This document shows positions 13,153-16,938 of a DNA stretch of 16,938 bases, piece after piece. The stretch is from assembly GCA_964459675.1 (NCBI GenBank), contig CAYWNP010000052.1, positions 1 through 16,938 of the forward strand, in the 5' to 3' direction. The notes below the pieces were generated by a model. It was not told the DNA's origin. It did no database searches and saw only the letters and a list, made by a program, of their open reading frames with translations. Origin of the DNA: CAIZQW01 sp964459675 (lineage in GTDB: Bacteria > Verrucomicrobiota > Kiritimatiellia > RFP12 > UBA1067). The position numbers and the translations under genes are program-made. How positions within the stretch are numbered: position 1 is the stretch's first letter; each line of letters begins with the position of its first letter.

Positions 13153-15192
13153 ATGATGAACATTCAAACGCTTAAATTCCCCGCAACTATGATCTCTCTA
13201 AGTATGGCTCTGTTGCTCGCAAACCCGTCCTTGTGCGAAACACGACAACCCCCGCCGCCGCCTTATGTGGGCGTCTCCTATTATCCCGAAGTGGCGGGCG
13301 AGACGATCGACCAGGACATCCGGCAGATGAAGGAGATCGGGATCAACATGGTCCGCATGGCCGAGTTCGCCTGGATCCGCATGGAGCCATCTAGGGGGTC
13401 TTACGATTTTACGTGGCTCCATCAGGTCGTTGATAAATTGTCGGCCGCAGGCATTGCCGTGGTCTTGTGCACCCCGACGGCGACACCGCCAATCTGGCTC
13501 AGCGAGAAACATCCTGAAATCCAGCGCGTCAATCCGACAGGACTGCGGATTACCCATGGCGGACGGCGGCACTACTGTCCCAACTCCCCGATTTATCAAA
13601 AGTACTCCGTACAAATCGCTCAAAAAATGGCTGACGAATTTGCTTCCTCGCCCTTTGTTGTCGCATGGCAGATTGATAACGAGTTCTGGGATGACTGCTA
13701 TTGTCCCGAATGCGAAAAGGCCTTCCGCGTATGGCTCAAGAAGCGCTATGGAACGATCGAAAATCTAAATCAGACGTGGCTCACCGTCTTGTGGAGCCAG
13801 GCGTATCAATCCTTTGACCAAGTGCCATTACCGAATCCGTCGTGTGTCGGCGGACGCCATCACCCCTCGTTGCGTGTCGCCTATCGCCACTTCATGAGCG
13901 ACAGCTACATCGCCTTCTGTGATGCGCAGGCGCGTGTCATCCGGAAAAGGACCGGAAGAGCTGTCACCACGAATGCACACAATCCTGTTTATCAACGGAT
14001 TGACTACGAAGCCCTCTTCTCCGGACTCGATATTGTCGGCACCGACAGTTATGCAGGCCCAACCGAGCTCTTGCGTTTTGCCTTTGAAGCAGACTGGATG
14101 CGCGCGCTCGGCAAGCGTTTCTGGTTGGCCGAGACCTGCAGTACCCACGCAGCAGCCGCGGCTGTGGATGATAAAGAGTCACTTGTTTTTTATCCAGGGT
14201 CCCTTCGCTCAAAGATGTGGCTCACCTACGCACTCGGTGGCGAAACCGTCAGCTTCTGGCTCTGGAAAACGCACTGGGCTGGACAGGAGATGGAACATGG
14301 AAGCCTCGTCTATCCGTGGGGAGAGGAGTGTGCGAACACACCCGAAATTCGCCAAGTGGCCAAAGAGTTAACCACGCACGGCGACTGGTTTCGCGCGACA
14401 CGCCCCAAGCCAGCTGCTGTCGCCCTGCACTATGGCGTACCGCTCCAATGGCAATTTGAAGCCAGCGCGATCGCCGCAAGCATCAACTATGATGCAGACA
14501 TCACAGGGTTCCATCGCCTGCTCGCCAACGCTGGTATCCCTCGGGATGTCATCATGGCCGGCGCTGCTGTGGATTCTTATCAGGTGGTTTTCTCGCCCTT
14601 TGTTCCCTCCATGGATGCAGCACTCCTGAAGCGCATGAAAGACTTTGTTGAAAAGGGCGGCACGTGGGTTCTGGGCCCCCTCTCCGCCTGTCGCACACCT
14701 GAGACCACAGCCCATCAAGACGCCTGTTACGGCGCAGCTTTTGAAGCATGGCTGGGCGTTCATGTGAGACACCGCATGACGCCTGGGGGCGTCACAAACC
14801 TGAAAGCAGGAAACGAAAAAGTCGCATGCCGCCAATGGTGCGATGCGTATGAGCTTCGTCAGCCGAATCGTCGCGCCCTGGCCTCCTACTCCAGCGGACC
14901 CCTCGCCGGATTCGCCGCTGTCGTCGAGTGTCCGATCGGCAAAGGGCGTGTCATCCTGCTCGGCACACAACCTGACGATGCCTGGCTCTCAAAGCTCGTC
15001 AAAGGCCTTGTCCCCAAATCGGAGTGGGACGCGACACCTGGCATTGTCGTTGCTGAACGCGTCACTCCAGACAACAAGCCTGCAGGAGCCATCATTATCA
15101 ATACCCAGGCAGAACCTGCCACGTATCGCACCAACCGTGCAGAACCCAAGAGCCTGGCAGGTTATGGAGTCGAAATCCTAGAAGCGAAGTAA
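13153..15192 (+). CDS. Glycoside hydrolase family 42 beta-galactosidase, exported
   Basis: The product is 679 residues, a normal GH42 length. A signal peptide is evident (hydrophobic ATMISLSMALLLANPSLC, residues 11-28), followed by PPPPPYVGVSYYPE, the usual GH42 start. The acid/base Glu is Glu177 in AWQIDNEFWD, and the nucleophile is Glu327 in FWLAETCSTH. Cysteines at 142 and in DCYCPEC (182, 184, 187) match the GH42 zinc cluster. Trimerisation-like and beta domains follow (residues about 410-679, VALHYG, KGRVILLGTQ). GH42 enzymes cleave beta-galactosides, and some act on alpha-L-arabinosides; most are cytoplasmic, so export is unusual. AAGAAGG lies just before twin ATGs; the second ATG (13156) is equally possible. 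It sits 11 bases before aroKB. Confidence 0.92.
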   Translation: MMNIQTLKFPATMISLSMALLLANPSLCETRQPPPPPYVGVSYYPEVAGETIDQDIRQMKEIGINMVRMAEFAWIRMEPSRGSYDFTWLHQVVDKLSAAGIAVVLCTPTATPPIWLSEKHPEIQRVNPTGLRITHGGRRHYCPNSPIYQKYSVQIAQKMADEFASSPFVVAWQIDNEFWDDCYCPECEKAFRVWLKKRYGTIENLNQTWLTVLWSQAYQSFDQVPLPNPSCVGGRHHPSLRVAYRHFMSDSYIAFCDAQARVIRKRTGRAVTTNAHNPVYQRIDYEALFSGLDIVGTDSYAGPTELLRFAFEADWMRALGKRFWLAETCSTHAAAAAVDDKESLVFYPGSLRSKMWLTYALGGETVSFWLWKTHWAGQEMEHGSLVYPWGEECANTPEIRQVAKELTTHGDWFRATRPKPAAVALHYGVPLQWQFEASAIAASINYDADITGFHRLLANAGIPRDVIMAGAAVDSYQVVFSPFVPSMDAALLKRMKDFVEKGGTWVLGPLSACRTPETTAHQDACYGAAFEAWLGVHVRHRMTPGGVTNLKAGNEKVACRQWCDAYELRQPNRRALASYSSGPLAGFAAVVECPIGKGRVILLGTQPDDAWLSKLVKGLVPKSEWDATPGIVVAERVTPDNKPAGAIIINTQAEPATYRTNRAEPKSLAGYGVEILEAK

Positions 15193-15203
15193 AGGCGAAA
15201 ACT

Positions 15204-16823
15204 ATGGCGCACATTTTTCTATACGGTCCCCCGGGCAGTGGTAAATCAACCATCGGACAGCTTCTCAGCGAGCGACTGGGACGCAAGTTCATTGACGTCG
15301 ACCAAACCATCGAAGCCTGTGCGCGGATGCAGATCCGTGATATCTTTGCCTCGGAAGGTGAATCCGGCTTCCGTACCCGTGAACAAAAAGCGTTGAAAGA
15401 GGCAGCCGCCGATGTCGAACCGTGCATCATCAGCCTCGGTGGAGGCGCCTTGCTCAACCCAGACAGTCGCGCCTTTGCAGAATCACAAGGAACAATCCTT
15501 TTTCTCGATGTCGCGCTCGCGACTTTGGAACAACGCATCGCCAGCAAGCCTCACCAGCGTCCCCTGCTGGCTGTCAAGACCGACTGTGCTCAACCCCCTG
15601 CTCCCGGCAAGGGCAAGCCGATTGCTCAATTGCTCGCAGAACGGGCAGACCATTATGGCTCATTCCCCCACCGCGTCGTGGTCGGAACAGGCTCGCCTGA
15701 AGAGACTGCAGATCACGTTCAGGCCGAGCTGGGACTTTATCATGTCCATGGCATGGGTAAGGCGTATGACGTCGTCATCGGCGCCGACCTGCTCCTGCAC
15801 CTTGACAAACAGATCGAAGCGTTGGATATCGGCAAGAAGACCGTGATTGTCGGCGACACCCACACCCTTCCGCTCTATGGTGACCGTGTCGTCCAAGCCC
15901 TCAAACGAGCTGGCATCGAGGCCTCCTGCTTCGCCATCCCGGCAGGCGAAGCGACCAAGACGCTCGAGACGGTCTCAACGATTCTCGGCGCCTTTGCCAA
16001 GGCTGGCATTGAACGCAACCACACCGTCATCGCCCTCGGCGGTGGTGTGGTCGGCGACCTCACAGGTTTTGCGTCAGCCATCTGGATGCGGGGCATCCGC
16101 TGGATCAACCTGCCGACCACGTTGCTCGCGATGGTCGACTCCGGCGTTGGCGGCAAGACAGGTGCTGACCTGCCCGAGGGCAAGAACCTCGTCGGAGCCT
16201 TCCATGCGCCCAGTGCGGTCTTCATTGACACCTCCACACTGGCCACACTGCCCGTCGCGGAACTCCGTTGCGGACTCGCTGAGACGATCAAGCACGCCAT
16301 CATCGGCGATCCTGGAATGCTTTCGCTCCTCGAACGTTTCGCTTGTTGCAAGACAGCGGATGCATCACGTCCGTGTTGTGCGGCAGCCGATGCCAAAAGT
16401 CTGCTCCAACTCGTGTCGCGCTCCTTGGCCGTCAAGGTCAAGACGATCATCAAAGATCCTTATGAGAAGAATGTCCGTGCCGCCCTCAACCTCGGCCATA
16501 CCATCGGACACGCCATCGAGCACCACGCCAACTTTGCCATGTTGCATGGCGATGCTGTCGCCATCGGAACCGTTGTTGAAGCGCGCTTAGCCGAGAAGGC
16601 AGGCCTTGCCTCTCCAGGTTTTGCAGATCAGCTTGCTAATATTTTCTCCACGGTCGGACTCCCGACAGCCCTGCCGCAGGGCATTGCGTGCAGTCAGCTT
16701 ATCGAGGCCATGTTGCGCGACAAAAAAACAGCCAACGGAAAAATTCGCTTCTCCCTGCCGATCGGACTTGGTGATGTGCGCATCCATCAGGTCATCGATG
16801 AAGCGCTCCTAAGACAGCTGTAA
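15204..16823 (+). CDS. aroKB: Shikimate kinase / 3-dehydroquinate synthase fusion (AroK-AroB)
   Basis: The product is 539 residues. Residues 1-175 are shikimate kinase: Walker A GPPGSGKST (8-16), FIDVDQTIE (29-37), GFRTREQKAL (55-64) and LGGGALL (78-84). Residues about 185-539 are 3-dehydroquinate synthase: ALGGGVVGDLTGFAS (277-291), LPTTLLAMVDSGVGGKTG (303-320), LAETIKHA (358-365, zinc Glu360), NLGHTIGHA (429-437, zinc His431) and HGDAVAIG (448-455, zinc His448). The two reactions are not consecutive: AroB is step 2 and AroK step 5 of the shikimate pathway. Both halves look intact. A Cys-rich stretch (CCKTADASRPCC, 381-392) lies on the way from the zinc Glu to the His ligands. AAAGG lies 8 bases before the ATG. 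Confidence 0.95.
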   Translation: MAHIFLYGPPGSGKSTIGQLLSERLGRKFIDVDQTIEACARMQIRDIFASEGESGFRTREQKALKEAAADVEPCIISLGGGALLNPDSRAFAESQGTILFLDVALATLEQRIASKPHQRPLLAVKTDCAQPPAPGKGKPIAQLLAERADHYGSFPHRVVVGTGSPEETADHVQAELGLYHVHGMGKAYDVVIGADLLLHLDKQIEALDIGKKTVIVGDTHTLPLYGDRVVQALKRAGIEASCFAIPAGEATKTLETVSTILGAFAKAGIERNHTVIALGGGVVGDLTGFASAIWMRGIRWINLPTTLLAMVDSGVGGKTGADLPEGKNLVGAFHAPSAVFIDTSTLATLPVAELRCGLAETIKHAIIGDPGMLSLLERFACCKTADASRPCCAAADAKSLLQLVSRSLAVKVKTIIKDPYEKNVRAALNLGHTIGHAIEHHANFAMLHGDAVAIGTVVEARLAEKAGLASPGFADQLANIFSTVGLPTALPQGIACSQLIEAMLRDKKTANGKIRFSLPIGLGDVRIHQVIDEALLRQL

Positions 16824-16845
16824 GCGAATAGCCATTAATCTGCGA

Positions 16846-16874
16846 TTGACAACTGGTCCTAAATACCGTAAAAT
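16846..16874 (+). promoter_or_regulatory. Strong sigma-70-type promoter of the following gene
   Basis: TTGACA (16846-16851), a perfect -35, and TAAAAT (16869-16874), five of six for the -10, are separated by exactly 17 bases. It is the best promoter match in the window and lies 37 bases before the ATG at 16912. Confidence 0.75.
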
Positions 16875-16911
16875 GTAAGGAATTTAAATAAGTAAGGAAA
16901 GAAGCCTTTTT

Positions 16912-16938
16912 ATGCTTACCGCGACATTGACCAGCAAG
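16912..16938 (+). CDS. Start of a gene cut by the window edge, possibly AbrB/MazE-like
   Basis: Nine codons are visible (MLTATLTSK). AAGGAAAGAAG lies 7-11 bases upstream and a strong promoter precedes it, so this is very likely a real start. ATLTSK is how many AbrB/SpoVT-type antitoxins begin, usually continuing GQITIP. That continuation is outside the window, so the family is a guess. Confidence 0.5.

Noticed and set aside
15847..16590. 247-codon plus-strand frame inside aroKB
   Set aside because: It is in another frame of the dehydroquinate synthase half and is Ser/Pro/Arg-rich, as expected of an out-of-frame translation.

Overview
The window is a chromosomal segment of roughly even GC content. 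The gene types suggest a member of the PVC group, perhaps Kiritimatiellota, Lentisphaerota or Verrucomicrobiota. The pointers are a UroD-like protein beside an exported sugar-isomerase-like TIM barrel, a Tat/IIPSRVLG-type oxidoreductase start, a PAS-AraC regulator, a secreted GH42 enzyme and an AroK-AroB fusion. This placement is inference from gene content, not a phylogenetic result. The organism makes peptidoglycan precursors (alr, uppP).

Layout. Positions 1-1281 (minus) hold a short, apparently truncated Tat-signal ORF, an exported isomerase-like protein and the start of a UroD-like protein, joined by two ATGA stop/start overlaps. A PAS-AraC regulator (1396-2142, plus) is divergent from them, with a perfect 9-bp inverted repeat between. 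rsmB follows (2188-3375, plus). A hipB-hipA toxin-antitoxin pair (3500-5007, minus) has a perfect 10-bp inverted repeat over its promoter. A minus-strand block (5159-8967) reads: fused two-module ABC permease, alanine racemase, then a cyanophycin-synthetase-like ATP-grasp ligase coupled to alr by an ATGA overlap. A tRNA-Asp (minus), a lipoprotein with an HEFCH zincin motif (minus), then tRNA-Pro and a second, identical tRNA-Asp (both plus) follow. The plus strand then carries uppP, cdd, a 5'(3')-deoxyribonucleotidase, a GH42 enzyme and the aroK-aroB fusion in tight array. The last 27 bases start another gene behind a near-consensus promoter.

How the genes work together. Left block: probably an AraC-controlled sugar or sugar-derivative catabolic operon. 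Middle: a toxin-antitoxin module and a D-amino-acid/ATP-grasp pair of unknown product. Right: housekeeping genes for lipid-carrier recycling, pyrimidine salvage and aromatic amino acid synthesis, plus a glycosidase. No gap of 300 bases or more lacks a gene. No CRISPR array, transposase, integrase or rRNA was seen.

Most notable: (i) degenerate triple 9-bp repeats in inverted orientation on both sides of the alr/ATP-grasp pair; (ii) an ATP-grasp ligase of unknown product translationally coupled to alr; (iii) the truncated Tat leader ORF; (iv) several genes whose predicted -10 box lies so close to the start codon that the mRNA would be almost leaderless; (v) two identical tRNA-Asp genes as an 80-bp inverted repeat around 2 kb.
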